From: Pedobacter ginsengisoli
GTDB lineage: Bacteria; Bacteroidota; Bacteroidia; Sphingobacteriales; Sphingobacteriaceae
DNA: 64,000 nt
Reading direction: 5' to 3'
Assembly (NCBI RefSeq): GCF_030244015.1
Contig: NZ_JASSYX010000001.1
Coordinates: 1,054,001-1,118,000, forward strand
A model generated the notes under the pieces. The model saw only the letters and a list, made by a program, of their open reading frames with translations, had not been told where the DNA came from and made no database searches. Made by a program: the position numbers and the translations under genes. Position 1 is the stretch's first letter. Each line of letters starts with the position of its first letter. Of the stretch, positions 1 through 8,933 are shown one piece after another.

Positions 1-693
1 GAATGGAAAACAGCAGAAACTTTTTATACAAAGAAAGCAAACGGCGTATTTTCCGCGCGTGGTTTTGAACCGGTTCCAAGAAAATTTGCTGTATTTATAA
101 AAGATAGGTGGAACAACTATTCGGATACACTGATGAAGGAACTTGTACCGATTTTTGAGAAACAACTGGATCGAACAAAATTCAGAGAATTTAATTTGCC
201 AACAGATCAGCTTGCAGCTTTTGGCTGGACAATGCCATATATATGGGACGGTATCATTGTTAACAATACAAACGTCGACAAGCCTGGATTTCACACATCT
301 CCGAACGGGGTCTGGCCACAATGGTTCAGCTTTAGTTTGGGCGTAAAAGCTAAGTTAAGCCGTTTTAAATACTGGCAACGCGGATCCTGGGTAGCCTTTA
401 CCGACCGGAATATCAAGAAATTTGAGATATGGGGAAGCAATAATCCAGCAGCCGATGGCAGTTGGGATAGTTGGACTAAGCTTATGGATGGCACATCTGT
501 CAAACCTTCAGGCCTTCCCATAGGAACTAACTCCCCTGAAGATATTGCATTAGTTGGAGCAGGAGAGGAGTTTATATTCCCGGAGAATACCCCGGATGTA
601 AAGTACATCAGAATAAAAGTACTGGAGACATGGAGTGGTGCAAAGTCATTCTATATTATGCAGGTAGGGTTCTGGGGAGCTGAACAGCCTTAA
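1..693 (+). CDS. DUF5000-type discoidin-like surface lipoprotein, 5' end outside window
   Basis: The frame is open from base 1 to the TAA, so only the C-terminal 230 residues are visible and the true start lies to the left. The last 150 residues form a galactose-binding (F5/8 type C, discoidin-like) fold of the kind labelled DUF5000 in Bacteroidota glycan-utilisation loci. Recognisable pieces are GFHTS, FSFSLGV, FEIWGS and YIRIKVLETW. The C-terminal half of the next gene carries the same blocks in the same order, so the two are tandem relatives. Such proteins are usually outer-membrane lipoproteins encoded beside SusC/SusD pairs and probably bind glycans. The lipoprotein signal would be in the missing part. 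The family call is firm; the ligand is unknown. Confidence 0.75.
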   Translation, partial: EWKTAETFYTKKANGVFSARGFEPVPRKFAVFIKDRWNNYSDTLMKELVPIFEKQLDRTKFREFNLPTDQLAAFGWTMPYIWDGIIVNNTNVDKPGFHTSPNGVWPQWFSFSLGVKAKLSRFKYWQRGSWVAFTDRNIKKFEIWGSNNPAADGSWDSWTKLMDGTSVKPSGLPIGTNSPEDIALVGAGEEFIFPENTPDVKYIRIKVLETWSGAKSFYIMQVGFWGAEQP

Positions 694-728
694 TTAATTA
701 AAGTATACATACTATTAAAAATTGTTGT

Positions 729-1925
729 ATGAAACATATATTTATAAATATTGCCAGTTTTGTTTTACTATCGCTTATAGTTGTTGGCTGTAAAAGGGAA
801 GATGCTTATAAGGATTTTGTAAAAGACGGGGCAATCATTTACCCTGGAAAACCGCTGGGGTTAAAAGCACTTGCGGGAAAGAACCGCGCCAAACTTACAT
901 GGGTAGTAATCGACGCCAAGGTTTCCAAATTTAAAATTCATTGGAACAACGGATTAGATTCTCTCGAAGTTCCGGCCATAAGTACAGGTGAGCGGGCAGA
1001 TACCGTTAACGTTATGGTAGAAAATCTTCCCGAAAATAATTACCTTTTTGAAATTGTCTCCTACGACAAAGATGGCAATAAGTCAATCAAAGAGGAAGTC
1101 GCGGCCAAAGTTTATGGCGATGAGTACATCGGTACTTTACTCAACCGTGCGATCAAAAGATCCGGCTCAATGAGTGGGCTTGCTAATGTATATTGGGGTA
1201 CTCCTGAACAAACAGATGCAGGCGTAGAAGTGAAATATACAGACAATTCAGGGATCCTGCGTAACATAAAAGTCGCAAAAACCGACACTTTGACTTCGCT
1301 GCCTAATTACAAAAATGGAACCCGGTTCAGTTACAGAACCCTGTTTTTGCCAGACACTATGTCGTTTGACACAGTGGCAACTGCTTTTGTCACACCGGAA
1401 GCACCTGTAATTGCTTATCCGCAGATATCGGCCAGCACATTTAAATCCTATGTCTTGCCTACAGATGCAACTACTGCCTGGGGATGGACACTCCCTATGC
1501 TATGGGATAACAATACAGCAGAGGGAAGCGGGTTTCATACAAATGATGTCGCTATGCCGGCACATTTTAGCATTGATCTGGGTGTTGTTACTTCCCTTCA
1601 TGAAATTAGAATATGGCAGAGGCAATTAACCCTCTATGATGCCGGTAACTTACGTAATTTTGAAATTTGGGGCAGTACTGAACCAGCTGCGGACGGCAGT
1701 TTTACCGGCTGGACAAAACTAGGCGTTTTTGAATCAATCAAGCCCTCAGGACAAGCCACCGGATATACTACAGCCGATGCAAATTATGCAAAGGCAGGCG
1801 AATCATTTATATTCGCTGACAATATCCCTAATGTGCGCTACATCAGATTTAAAGTGTTTAAGAACTGGCTGGGTAAAAACCCGGGAGCAATACATCTGAT
1901 GGAAATGAAATTATGGTCTAAATAA
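729..1925 (+). CDS. DUF4998/DUF5000-like discoidin surface lipoprotein
   Basis: A 398-residue protein with a lipoprotein signal peptide. The lipobox ends at Cys21 and is followed by K-R-E-D, an acidic start typical of Bacteroidota surface-exported lipoproteins. Residues from about 30 to 225 resemble the fibronectin-like DUF4998 region. Residues from about 235 to the end are a discoidin-like domain matching the preceding gene (GFHTN, FSIDLGV, FEIWGS, YIRFKV). It starts 36 bases after the preceding stop and ends 6 bases before the hexosaminidase, so the three genes are very likely one operon, the distal part of a polysaccharide-utilisation locus. A glycan-binding role at the cell surface is inferred from family and context. 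Confidence 0.75.
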   Translation: MKHIFINIASFVLLSLIVVGCKREDAYKDFVKDGAIIYPGKPLGLKALAGKNRAKLTWVVIDAKVSKFKIHWNNGLDSLEVPAISTGERADTVNVMVENLPENNYLFEIVSYDKDGNKSIKEEVAAKVYGDEYIGTLLNRAIKRSGSMSGLANVYWGTPEQTDAGVEVKYTDNSGILRNIKVAKTDTLTSLPNYKNGTRFSYRTLFLPDTMSFDTVATAFVTPEAPVIAYPQISASTFKSYVLPTDATTAWGWTLPMLWDNNTAEGSGFHTNDVAMPAHFSIDLGVVTSLHEIRIWQRQLTLYDAGNLRNFEIWGSTEPAADGSFTGWTKLGVFESIKPSGQATGYTTADANYAKAGESFIFADNIPNVRYIRFKVFKNWLGKNPGAIHLMEMKLWSK

Positions 1926-1931
1926 TATAAT

Positions 1932-3821
1932 ATGAATACCAAATTCTTATCACTATGTTTATTTAGCCTCACAGTGGTGCTGGCCGCTCAGGAGATCAGG
2001 GCGGCAGCACCGCCAAATGAGGTCAGCCTTATCCCGCAACCGGTAAAAGTCGAAAGGCGAACCGGCACATTTAAGCTCAGCGGCAATACCAGGCTGATTT
2101 CCAGCAAATCCAACAAAGAAATAGCTGAGCTGTTTGCCGCTATGTTCAAGGCCCCTACGGGCTTTCTATTGCAACATGCACTTAGCGGACCCGCCGGTAT
2201 CCAGTTGCTGATCAGCAAAACGCCCAATGTGGTGCTTGGAAATGAAGGATATACGCTTGACGTAACTCCCGGTAAAATTACCATCCTGGCCAATAAACCC
2301 GCAGGCTTATTTTACGGCATGCAAACCCTGATGCAGCTGCTGCCCAAGGAAATTGAAAGCCCGCACGTCGTAAAGAATAAGTCCTGGTCGGTACCATGTG
2401 TTAAAATTACAGATTATCCAAGATTTGGCTGGCGCGGTCTGATGCTCGATGTGAGTAGACATTTCTTTCCAAAGGAACTGGTTAAAAAATACATTAACCA
2501 GTTGGCGAAATACAAAATGAATGTATTCCATTGGCACCTCACGGATGATCAGGGCTGGAGAATAGAAATCAAGAGCTTGCCCAAACTCACCGGGATCGGA
2601 GCGTGGCGCGCGCCGAGGGTAGGCCTGTGGTGGACACGCCCTCCACAGGGAGCAAATGAAGCAGCCACCGATGGGGGCTTCTATACCCAGGAGGATATAA
2701 AAGAGATTGTTAAGTATGCCCGAAGCCGTTTTGTTACCATTCTCCCGGAGATTGATGTACCTGGCCACAGTCTGGCCGCAATTGCAGCTTATCCGGAGTT
2801 GTCCTGCACAGGTAAAGCGTACAAGGTAAATGTAGGTAATCTTTTTTATACAATTGACGACAATGCCCTGTGCCCGGGTAATGATCAGACCTACGATTTT
2901 ATGAAAAAAGTCATCGATGAGGTAGCCGCCTTATTCCCGGGCGAGTTCATCCACATTGGCGGGGATGAATGCTATAAAGGGTTCTGGAAGGATTGCGCCA
3001 AATGCCAAAAAAGAATGAAGGATGAAAAGCTGCAAACAGTTGAAGAACTGCAAAGCTATTTTATCCGGAGGATGGAGACCCTCGTAAAATCCAAAGGCAA
3101 AAAGTTAATGGGCTGGGATGAAATATTGGAGGGCGGACTGGCACCAGAAGCAACTGTAATGTCCTGGCGTGGCATGGATGGAGGTGTTACTGCCGCTAAA
3201 ATGGGGCACAAGGTCGTAATGACGCCTTCAGCTAACTGTTATCTGGACCTTTACCAGGGAGATCCGGCAGTTGAACCTCCGACCTATTCCATGCTCACAC
3301 TTTCAAGTTGTTATGGTTTTGACCCTGTTCCTAACGGAATATCAGATCCATCACTGATATTGGGAGGACAAGGGAATTTATGGACAGAGTCAGTCCCCAA
3401 TTACCGTCAGGTAGAATACATGACATGGCCGCGTTCTTTTGCATTGGCAGAAGTATTCTGGTCACCAAAAAGTACAAGAAACTGGGATAGCTTTATTTTT
3501 CGGATGGAACAGCAATTTGCGCGGTATGATATGGCACAGGTAAATTATGCCAGAAGCGCTTATGATCCCATTATTAAAGCTGTCAGAGATACCGTTCATA
3601 AAGCGGTGCGTATTGCGCTGGATACAGAGATAAAGAAACTGGATGTTTATTACACATTCGATAATACTTATCCGGATAACTTCTCAGCAAAATACAAGGA
3701 TACGCTATCAGTACCAATAGGTGCGGATCATTTACGTGTGCTGACTTATCGCAACAATAAGCCGATAGGGAAAATGATTACCATCCCGGTTAAAGACCTG
3801 GAAAAACGGGCAGGAATGTAA
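1932..3821 (+). CDS. GH20 beta-N-acetylhexosaminidase
   Basis: A 629-residue glycoside hydrolase family 20 enzyme that removes terminal beta-linked GlcNAc or GalNAc from glycans by substrate-assisted catalysis. The catalytic pair Asp345-Glu346 lies in HIGGDE, and the family motif HWHLTDDQGW begins at His200. An N-terminal signal peptide (hydrophobic LCLFSLTVVLAA, cleavage probably near residue 24) sends it to the periplasm or surface. The order is a GH20b-type N-terminal domain (about residues 30-160) followed by the TIM barrel (about 165-500), with a short C-terminal extension. It closely follows two surface lipoproteins, which suggests it trims amino-sugar glycans imported by that locus. 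Exact substrate unknown. Confidence 0.92.
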   Translation: MNTKFLSLCLFSLTVVLAAQEIRAAAPPNEVSLIPQPVKVERRTGTFKLSGNTRLISSKSNKEIAELFAAMFKAPTGFLLQHALSGPAGIQLLISKTPNVVLGNEGYTLDVTPGKITILANKPAGLFYGMQTLMQLLPKEIESPHVVKNKSWSVPCVKITDYPRFGWRGLMLDVSRHFFPKELVKKYINQLAKYKMNVFHWHLTDDQGWRIEIKSLPKLTGIGAWRAPRVGLWWTRPPQGANEAATDGGFYTQEDIKEIVKYARSRFVTILPEIDVPGHSLAAIAAYPELSCTGKAYKVNVGNLFYTIDDNALCPGNDQTYDFMKKVIDEVAALFPGEFIHIGGDECYKGFWKDCAKCQKRMKDEKLQTVEELQSYFIRRMETLVKSKGKKLMGWDEILEGGLAPEATVMSWRGMDGGVTAAKMGHKVVMTPSANCYLDLYQGDPAVEPPTYSMLTLSSCYGFDPVPNGISDPSLILGGQGNLWTESVPNYRQVEYMTWPRSFALAEVFWSPKSTRNWDSFIFRMEQQFARYDMAQVNYARSAYDPIIKAVRDTVHKAVRIALDTEIKKLDVYYTFDNTYPDNFSAKYKDTLSVPIGADHLRVLTYRNNKPIGKMITIPVKDLEKRAGM

Positions 3822-3833
3822 AAGGCAGAGCTG

Positions 3834-4889
3834 CTAACTGAGCGAATTTCCGTAACCCACCAATACTACAGAGAGAATAATCAGGCCTATCCCAATAAGG
3901 ATGGTTCTAATTGTTCTCTTGCTTACACCTTTCCATTCTTTATAAAAGAACCCCCACATATTAGAAACCAGGATGATGAACGCCATGTGCAGAATCCAGG
4001 AACTTGCCCCATTCCCAAGCTTGCTTTCACCCATTCCATAAAAGAAATATTGCATAAACCAGGTGGTGCCTGCCAGCGCGGAAAAAAGATAGTTCCTGGT
4101 AAGTGGTGCTGTTTTATTCGTATAATCACCAAAGCTTTTATTTCTGGTGTTAAGGACCATGCACCAGATGAAATTGGTGGTCAGTCCGCCCAGCATCACC
4201 ACGATAAAAGTAGTATTGTTTCTGAAAAGCTGATTTGCTCCCGCAGCCTCGGTTGCATCAGATATATCATGACCAGCAGTAATTGCAAAGCTCATGCATG
4301 CGCTCATGATGCCGGAAAATACTGCGACCAACAATCCTTTTTTAAGATTAAATTCTTTTACACTCTCTTGCTTTTGTGCGGTGGATAGTTCCAGTTCTTT
4401 TCTCATGCCGGCCTTTCCGCAAATGGCAATGCCAAACAGACAAACTGCTACACCAAGAAGCACGGTCAGTCCGCCGGGAGTACTGAGCATATAAGACAGG
4501 CTGCCCGTCGGGTCGTCAGATACTATGTCCTGGTAAACAGGAGGGATGAGCGCCCCAAATGCAGAGCAGAAACCAAGGGCGACGGACATACCCAGCGACA
4601 TGCCCAGGTACCTCATGGCCAGTCCGAAGGTGAGTCCGCCAATACCCCACATTGCCCCCAGAAAGTAAGTCCAGAACAACGTGGAAGTACTTGTGTTTTT
4701 GATGATATCCGCAAAGCCGGGAACAGTAAGCCAGGCAGATATCACCGGCACAAAGAGCCATGAGAATATACCCCCGACTATCCAATAGCTTTCCCAGGAC
4801 CAGCCTTTTACTTTTTTGTATGGAATATAGAAGCTCCCGGAAGCAAAGCCGCCGATAAAATGAAAAATGATACCAAAAATCGCTTGCAT
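3834..4889 (-). CDS. rhaT: L-rhamnose/proton symporter-type sugar transporter (RhaT family)
   Basis: A 351-residue, highly hydrophobic protein with about ten membrane segments, matching the RhaT family over its whole length. The N-terminus has the family pattern GGFASGSFYIPYKKVKGWSW, and the central GMSLGMSVALGFCSAFGALIPP is also typical. RhaT imports L-rhamnose with protons across the inner membrane. No rhamnose catabolic genes are visible nearby. Its stop lies 12 bases from that of the hexosaminidase gene, so it is a convergent neighbour and may import a sugar released by the glycan-utilisation locus. Family identity is strong; the sugar is inferred. Confidence 0.85.
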   Translation of the reverse strand: MQAIFGIIFHFIGGFASGSFYIPYKKVKGWSWESYWIVGGIFSWLFVPVISAWLTVPGFADIIKNTSTSTLFWTYFLGAMWGIGGLTFGLAMRYLGMSLGMSVALGFCSAFGALIPPVYQDIVSDDPTGSLSYMLSTPGGLTVLLGVAVCLFGIAICGKAGMRKELELSTAQKQESVKEFNLKKGLLVAVFSGIMSACMSFAITAGHDISDATEAAGANQLFRNNTTFIVVMLGGLTTNFIWCMVLNTRNKSFGDYTNKTAPLTRNYLFSALAGTTWFMQYFFYGMGESKLGNGASSWILHMAFIILVSNMWGFFYKEWKGVSKRTIRTILIGIGLIILSVVLVGYGNSLS

Positions 4890-5053
4890 GTATGTGTTTT
4901 ATATTTATACAGTAAAATACTAAGATTATAAAAAGATAGGAGGCCAGGTAATACATTAAGGACAATTCTTAATACAATCTTGACATTTTGAGATAGTGTC
5001 TGTTATGCATTTAGTAGTAATGATCTTTAATATTCTGCTGTCCGGCAATTTTA

Positions 5054-5097
5054 TGGCACCAAACAGGATCTGAACCCTGTACCTCTGGCTGTTAACC
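5054..5097 (-). pseudogene. Degenerate tRNA-like 3' fragment
   Basis: Read on the minus strand this stretch ends in CCA and holds a T-arm-like hairpin (stem ACAGG/CCTGT) preceded by GGTTAACAGCC, which resembles an anticodon-arm 3' side. No matching 5' acceptor or D-arm can be found, and the T-loop departs from consensus. A perfect 10-bp inverted repeat (CATTTAGTAG at 5008-5017, its complement at 5120-5129) flanks it. It may be a decayed tRNA or a remnant of integration beside tRNA-Ser. I see nothing else clear in the gap between rhaT and the tRNA-Ser terminator. Confidence 0.3.
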
Positions 5098-5147
5098 TTT
5101 TAAACTGCAAAATGCACTGCTACTAAATGAAAAAAATGCATAGATAT

Positions 5148-5177
5148 AAAAAAAGCCCCTAGATTGACTCTAAGGGC
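5148..5177 (-). terminator. Rho-independent terminator after tRNA-Ser
   Basis: A nine-pair stem (GCCCCTAGA against TCTAAGGGC, one mismatch) at 5155-5177 is followed on the minus strand by a run of seven T. It sits 26 bases past the tRNA-Ser 3' end and probably ends that transcript. Confidence 0.75.
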
Positions 5178-5203
5178 GATTTAAGTGTTTGTTTGATGCA
5201 AAC

Positions 5204-5293
5204 TGGCGGAGAGTGGGGGATTCGAACCCGCGGATGCTGTTACACATCAACAGTTTTCAAGACTGCCGCAATCGACCACTCTGCCAACTCTCC
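5204..5293 (-). tRNA. tRNA-Ser (anticodon TGA)
   Basis: Minus-strand cloverleaf of 90 nt with an encoded CCA end. The acceptor arms GGAGAGT and ACTCTCC pair perfectly with a G discriminator. The anticodon loop CTTGAAA gives TGA, which reads UCA and related serine codons. A long variable arm (GTTGATGTGTAACA region) is typical of class II serine tRNAs, and the T-arm contains GGTTCGAAT. It lies about 95 bases downstream of the YihY gene on the same strand, with its own terminator. Confidence 0.95.
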
Positions 5294-5387
5294 GGCGCAA
5301 AAGTACAAATACGGCTTGAATCTGCAAACAATGCGATAGATTTTTTAATGAAAAATTGATAAATGCTTAAAACTGAGTAAGTAAAAT

Positions 5388-6380
5388 TTACTTCCGCTCC
5401 AGTTTATCGGTCGCAGGGGCCGTTTTTTTGAACAAATTGAAGTTAGGCTTGATGATCTTTACACTGCGTTTGGACAGATCTACACTGGCATTTAATTCAA
5501 AACCTACCAGTAATATCAGGGAATTCAGATATAGCCAGATCATAATTACGATCAGCGTACCTATAGAGCCGTACACTTTATTGTAGGAACTGAAATTATT
5601 GATGTAAAACGAAAAGCCCCAAATGGTCAGGAAGGCAAGAATGGTCGCCAGCCAGGAACCCGCACTAAAGAACTTCCATTTTTTTGCATGTGCAGGGCCG
5701 TATCTGTACAAAATAGATATCGTTACGAAATAAAGTATGCCCAATAGAGCCCATCTGGTCAGCTGGATCGCAAAAGTTGTCAGCGCATCTTTGATGTTCA
5801 GTTCTGTGTCTATATAATTAAGGGCAATTTCACCGATTGTCATCGCTACAATGCAAATGATCACGGAAAAAGCAATGACTAGCGTCAGCGCGACCGCCAT
5901 GAGACGCTGTTTAAGCCAGCTGCGGGTCTCTATGATCAGGGACGACTTATTAAAGGCCATCATGAGGCTGTGTACGCCGTTTGTAGCAAAGAACAACGAT
6001 AATATAAAACCAAAAGACAATAACCCGCTGTTTTGCTTGTTGACGATCTCATCCAGTGTCGTATTGAATGCCCCGTAGGCATCGGCCGGCAGTACCAGGA
6101 TGATCAGTTTCATTAACTGTTCCTGAAAGCCAATACTTTTAGGGATAAAAGGAATCAACGTGAAGAGAAAGATAATGGCCGGGAAAATGGCCAGCATAAA
6201 ATTATAGGCCAGCGAAGAAGCCTTGTTCACCAAAGAATCTTTGCCAATCTCTTTAAAAAAGAAAGTAGCGACAGTATATAGCGGCAGTGGACTAAAACCC
6301 GGCAAAACACATACTTTAGTCCAGTCAATAAACATAGCATAAAGTTTGATTTTCAGCAGCTGATTATGTACCCACTCCAT
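5388..6380 (-). CDS. YihY/BrkB-family inner-membrane protein
   Basis: A 330-residue protein with about six membrane helices, matching the YihY/BrkB family. Typical pieces are SLAYNFMLAIFPAIIFLFTL near residue 60 and GSIGTLIVIMIWLYLNSLIL near residue 280. Family members were once called ribonuclease BN, a name now considered wrong; their function is unclear. The C-terminal tail is basic and cytoplasmic. It is the last gene of a tight leftward operon, 7 bases after the thioesterase gene, with MltG and PASTA genes further upstream, which suggests an envelope role. Confidence 0.85.
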   Translation of the reverse strand: MEWVHNQLLKIKLYAMFIDWTKVCVLPGFSPLPLYTVATFFFKEIGKDSLVNKASSLAYNFMLAIFPAIIFLFTLIPFIPKSIGFQEQLMKLIILVLPADAYGAFNTTLDEIVNKQNSGLLSFGFILSLFFATNGVHSLMMAFNKSSLIIETRSWLKQRLMAVALTLVIAFSVIICIVAMTIGEIALNYIDTELNIKDALTTFAIQLTRWALLGILYFVTISILYRYGPAHAKKWKFFSAGSWLATILAFLTIWGFSFYINNFSSYNKVYGSIGTLIVIMIWLYLNSLILLVGFELNASVDLSKRSVKIIKPNFNLFKKTAPATDKLERK

Positions 6381-6387
6381 CTAATCT

Positions 6388-6795
6388 TTAGTTAAAATAT
6401 TTCCTAAGTTTCTCCATGAACTCTACAGGAGCGGGACAAGGCCTGTTTTTATCCCTGTCAATAAACACCAGGGTCGCATTACCTGTATTGACCAAATCGC
6501 CGGTTTCATTAAAAAGTTCGTACTCAAACCTGATCCGCACACCTGGCAATTCGTTTACCGAGGTCACGACAGTGATCTCCTGATCATACAATACAGGCTT
6601 TATAAACTTACAATTCAGCTCAAGCACCGGAAGCATCACGCCGTCGCACTCCATCGTTGCGTAACTCATGCCCAGACTGCGGAGCATTTCAACCCGGCCT
6701 ACCTCATAGTACGCGGCATAATTGCCATAGTAAACATAGCCCATCTGGTCCGTTTCACTGTATCTTACTCTTATCTTGGTGCTGTGTGTATACAT
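6388..6795 (-). CDS. YbgC-like acyl-CoA thioesterase (hot-dog fold)
   Basis: A 135-residue single hot-dog domain of the 4-hydroxybenzoyl-CoA thioesterase family. The N-terminal motif YSETDQMGYVYYGNY carries the expected catalytic Asp16. These enzymes hydrolyse acyl-CoA or acyl-ACP thioesters in the cytoplasm, but the physiological substrate is usually unknown. The gene starts 3 bases after the mltG-like stop and ends 7 bases before the YihY gene, so it is translated within an envelope operon. Length is normal for the family (about 130-140). Confidence 0.87.
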   Translation of the reverse strand: MYTHSTKIRVRYSETDQMGYVYYGNYAAYYEVGRVEMLRSLGMSYATMECDGVMLPVLELNCKFIKPVLYDQEITVVTSVNELPGVRIRFEYELFNETGDLVNTGNATLVFIDRDKNRPCPAPVEFMEKLRKYFN

Positions 6796-6798
6796 GAT

Positions 6799-7857
6799 TT
6801 ATTTGTAAATGTTGCGTTTATTTAAAGCGTCACGGTATTTTTTTGCATTTCTTTCATGGTCCTGCACAGTAATTGCGAAATTGTGGTAGCCGGAAAAATC
6901 TTCCTTAGCGCACATATAAATGTAGTCATTGTCATCCCTGTTCAGAACAGCATCTATCGCATTAATACTGGGCATCATGATAGGCCCCGGAGGTAAGCCT
7001 GCATATTTATAAGTATTATATGGTGACTGGACGCCGAGCAATGCATTAGTCACACGCTTTACCGTAAAATCGTCATTGGCGTAAATCACAGTCGGATCAG
7101 CCTGGAGCAATATCCCCTTATTTAAACGGTTCAGGTAAAGACCGGCAATAATGGGCATCTCTTTATCATACAATGCTTCTGCATCAACAATAGAAGCCAG
7201 AATTGAGACCTGCACAGGCGTAAGGTTTAAAGCCACCGCCTTTTGTTTCCGCTCAGTATTCCAAAACTTAATATATTCATCGTGCATCCTTTCAAAGAAA
7301 TCCGGGGCAGAGATATTCCAGTACATCTCATAGGTATTTGGGATGAACATCACATAACTGTTGTCTTTTGTGAAACCATACTTTTCTATTAGAGCGGCTG
7401 AATCCAGAAGATTGATGAAAGTCAAAGAATCGGGTTCCAGATTTCTGGACAAAAAGGCCGCAAAATTCTCTTTCTTACGGATGTTCTGAAATTTCAACAT
7501 CACGGGATCCTGATTTCCGGCTTTCAGCATGTTGATGATACGGCGGTTGTTCATGCCGATTAACAGTTTATACCTTCCTGGCTTTAAGGCTCCCGGAAGT
7601 CCCATCTTTTCTGCAGCTGCAGTAAAAGAACTGATGTCAGTCAGCAGATCCCTGAACCTGATCTCCTTATACAAATCATCAATTTTGTAACCGGTTCTTA
7701 CATAAAGGTATTTTTCCTTGCCTGTTGTATTGGGTGCAAAATAGGTTTTGTACAATTTAAGTCCGTAGTATCCGCCAACAGCCAGAACAGCCAGTATAAG
7801 AGCGATTATTATTTTAGGGCCATTTCCGGAGCTCTTCTTATTTTCTTCGTTTGACAT
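6799..7857 (-). CDS. mltG: MltG/YceG-like endolytic transglycosylase
   Basis: A 352-residue bitopic membrane protein: a short cytoplasmic N-terminus, one membrane helix (about residues 14-33) and a periplasmic YceG domain. Family blocks include ASIVDAEAL (222-230), YLNRL, LQADPTVIYA and the C-terminal AGLPPGPIMMPS. MltG cuts nascent glycan strands and sets their length. The residue that aligns without gaps to the catalytic Glu of E. coli MltG (in ASIVEKE) is Asp225 here, while the second acidic residue is kept as Glu227. The gene lies 18 bases after the PASTA gene and 3 bases before the thioesterase gene. Confidence 0.88.
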   Translation of the reverse strand: MSNEENKKSSGNGPKIIIALILAVLAVGGYYGLKLYKTYFAPNTTGKEKYLYVRTGYKIDDLYKEIRFRDLLTDISSFTAAAEKMGLPGALKPGRYKLLIGMNNRRIINMLKAGNQDPVMLKFQNIRKKENFAAFLSRNLEPDSLTFINLLDSAALIEKYGFTKDNSYVMFIPNTYEMYWNISAPDFFERMHDEYIKFWNTERKQKAVALNLTPVQVSILASIVDAEALYDKEMPIIAGLYLNRLNKGILLQADPTVIYANDDFTVKRVTNALLGVQSPYNTYKYAGLPPGPIMMPSINAIDAVLNRDDNDYIYMCAKEDFSGYHNFAITVQDHERNAKKYRDALNKRNIYK

Positions 7858-7875
7858 ATAGAAAGGTCGTATATA

Positions 7876-8646
7876 TTATTTTTTGTTGGATAATGTAATG
7901 TTAACCGGCGTTCCGATCCTTACCTTGGCTATTGAATCCGTGACCATGGGATCCTGTTTGATCACAACCGCCGTGGCAGAATCTGTGATCGCTCCCTCAT
8001 AGGTAACAGTACCCAAACTCAGCATAGCGCCATTCCTTATGGCAAACAAGGCCTCATCCTTAGTAAGACCCAGCAGGGTAGGAATGTCCACTTCTTCACT
8101 GCCTTTGCCGTCACCCAGTAAAAAGTCGATTCTTGATCCCTTAGGGATCGTTTCCCCGGCCTTTATCGGTTGTCCGCCAAAAGAAACCTGCAGTACAACA
8201 TCTCTGCTTACATCCGGTTTATAAGTAGTATCCCCAAGTTTCAGACCAAAACTTTCAATGATGGCCTGCGCCTGTCTTAAAGATTTGAATTCGACATCAG
8301 GAAGTTTGACATTTGGCGCTGTGTTCATACTCACAGTAAGGTAAATCGTACGGTTATCTTTCACAAAGGTCCTTGCATCAGGATCCTGATCTATCACAGT
8401 TCCCGCTGGAGTGTCCATAATATAAACCGAATCCACTTCATATCTGAAACCAAGTTCCTCGAGTTTGCTCACCGCCTGGGTAAAAGACAAACCCTTGAGT
8501 GCCGGAACATTCAGCCCCTGTCCATGCTTGGTATAATACCTCAAGCTAAAGAACGCAATGAAAAGCAATATCGCGACAGTGATTACAGCAGCGATAAAGT
8601 TATTTCTAAAAGAATTTGTTTTAAGATAAGATATGAATTTGCCCAT
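7876..8646 (-). CDS. Membrane-anchored protein with three PASTA domains
   Basis: A 256-residue protein with one N-terminal membrane helix (about residues 16-35) and three successive PASTA repeats (about 47-110, 113-180 and 188-254). Each begins with a pattern such as VPALKGLS, LPDVEFKS or IPTLLGLT. PASTA domains recognise uncrosslinked peptidoglycan and are usually fused to penicillin-binding proteins or Ser/Thr kinases; here they stand alone on an anchor. The gene is first in the operon with an MltG-like enzyme and lies opposite the D-Ala-D-Ala ligase gene, which fits a scaffold or sensor role in cell-wall growth. That role is inferred. Confidence 0.85.
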   Translation of the reverse strand: MGKFISYLKTNSFRNNFIAAVITVAILLFIAFFSLRYYTKHGQGLNVPALKGLSFTQAVSKLEELGFRYEVDSVYIMDTPAGTVIDQDPDARTFVKDNRTIYLTVSMNTAPNVKLPDVEFKSLRQAQAIIESFGLKLGDTTYKPDVSRDVVLQVSFGGQPIKAGETIPKGSRIDFLLGDGKGSEEVDIPTLLGLTKDEALFAIRNGAMLSLGTVTYEGAITDSATAVVIKQDPMVTDSIAKVRIGTPVNITLSNKK

Positions 8647-8749
8647 GCGTTTTTTATGCTGAAAGTATGTCGCCCAAATTTAGATTAAAAAAATATTTAA
8701 TTGGAATTAAAATGACAAAGCACCAAGTAATTTATATTTTTGGGCTTCG

Positions 8750-8858
8750 TGGGTATTGTCATCCTGAATGATTGCTTATAGCTAAAGCGATCGTCATCCC
8801 GTCTTAGTGAGGTCGCCCTTTCTATTCCGGGATACCAGCCTTCGCTGGTACGACGACC
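8750..8858. repeat. REP-like intergenic palindromic sequence
   Basis: The gap between the PASTA and ddl genes holds nested inverted repeats. There is a perfect 7-bp stem TACCAGC/GCTGGTA (8833-8839 and 8844-8850), an outer ATCCCG/CGGGAT pair, and an outermost TCGTC/GACGA pair (8791-8795 and 8852-8856). The style (CGTCATCC) resembles the dispersed palindromes found in many Bacteroidota genomes. A copy count would settle it. Confidence 0.5.
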
Positions 8859-8933
8859 GTGTTAATATGATGTTTAAGCAGCTTATTTTCTGACGATGAT
8901 TTAAATAATATATATCCCTGGACAGATCATAAC

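Noticed and set aside
2307-2768. 153-codon minus-strand frame inside the GH20 gene
   Set aside because: Shadow of a strongly supported enzyme; no domain pattern and no start signal.
5388-6380. Ribonuclease BN annotation
   Set aside because: The YihY family was given that name in error; RNase BN activity belongs to the RNase Z family, represented here at 26475-27386.
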